From assembly GCA_008363265.1 (NCBI GenBank), contig RHKR01000158.1, forward strand, positions 1 to 6,088: a stretch of DNA of 6,088 nucleotides, read 5' to 3'. The notes below the pieces were generated by a model. The model did no database searches and was not told the DNA's origin. It saw nothing but the letters and a program-made list of their open reading frames with translations. The translations under genes were made by a program, and so were the position numbers. This document shows, one piece after another, positions 6,080 through 6,088 of the stretch. The first letter of the stretch is position 1, and every line of letters starts with the position of its first letter. Source of the DNA: Chlorobiota bacterium. Lineage in GTDB: Bacteria > Bacteroidota > Ignavibacteria > Ignavibacteriales > Ignavibacteriaceae.

Positions 6080-6088
6080 ATCATAACG

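Overview
The window looks like a chromosomal segment from a member of the Bacteroidota/Chlorobi/Ignavibacteriota group, most likely Ignavibacteriota or a close relative. The main reason is that two secreted proteases end in type IX secretion (T9SS) sorting domains of the 'LxQNxPNPF…LPE…VYDxxG…AGxHxxxFxxxxxxxGVYxY' style typical of that group. The lead genes lack strong Shine-Dalgarno sequences and the spacers are AT-rich, which fits. The lineage is inferred from protein style, not from a marker gene.

Left part (1-2196, minus strand): a three-gene redox operon. In transcription order it holds a GlcD/D-lactate-dehydrogenase-type FAD oxidoreductase, a small [2Fe-2S] subunit of the xanthine oxidase family (IorA-like), and the N-terminus of an IorB-like molybdopterin subunit with a Tat signal, cut by the left edge. 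The genes are 22 nt and 1 nt apart. The last two should form a periplasmic molybdenum hydroxylase. The flavoprotein may be a functional partner or a separate 2-hydroxy-acid dehydrogenase. The flavoprotein gene carries an in-frame array of seven octanucleotides.

Middle (2197-2327): an AT-rich divergent spacer with a pair of identical 10-bp direct repeats just upstream of the flavoprotein gene.

Right part (2328-6014, plus strand): two secreted metalloproteases in tandem, 120 nt apart. The first is an M23 (LytM-type) peptidase with a carboxypeptidase-regulatory-like domain, apparently starting at TTG. The second is an 827-residue M12B/reprolysin-like protease with a prodomain, HExxHxxGxxH zinc site, Met-turn and several beta-sandwich domains. 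Both have an N-terminal signal peptide and a C-terminal T9SS sorting domain, so both are predicted to be exported and then released or anchored at the cell surface.

Right edge (6015-6088): non-coding, made of five degenerate GGATGAN heptamers followed by a GC-rich hairpin unit repeated with a 19-nt period. I see no RNA genes, insertion sequences or CRISPR arrays. No wholly unknown system is evident. The strongest unexpected signal is the octamer array inside the flavoprotein gene, where gain or loss of one unit would truncate the protein.
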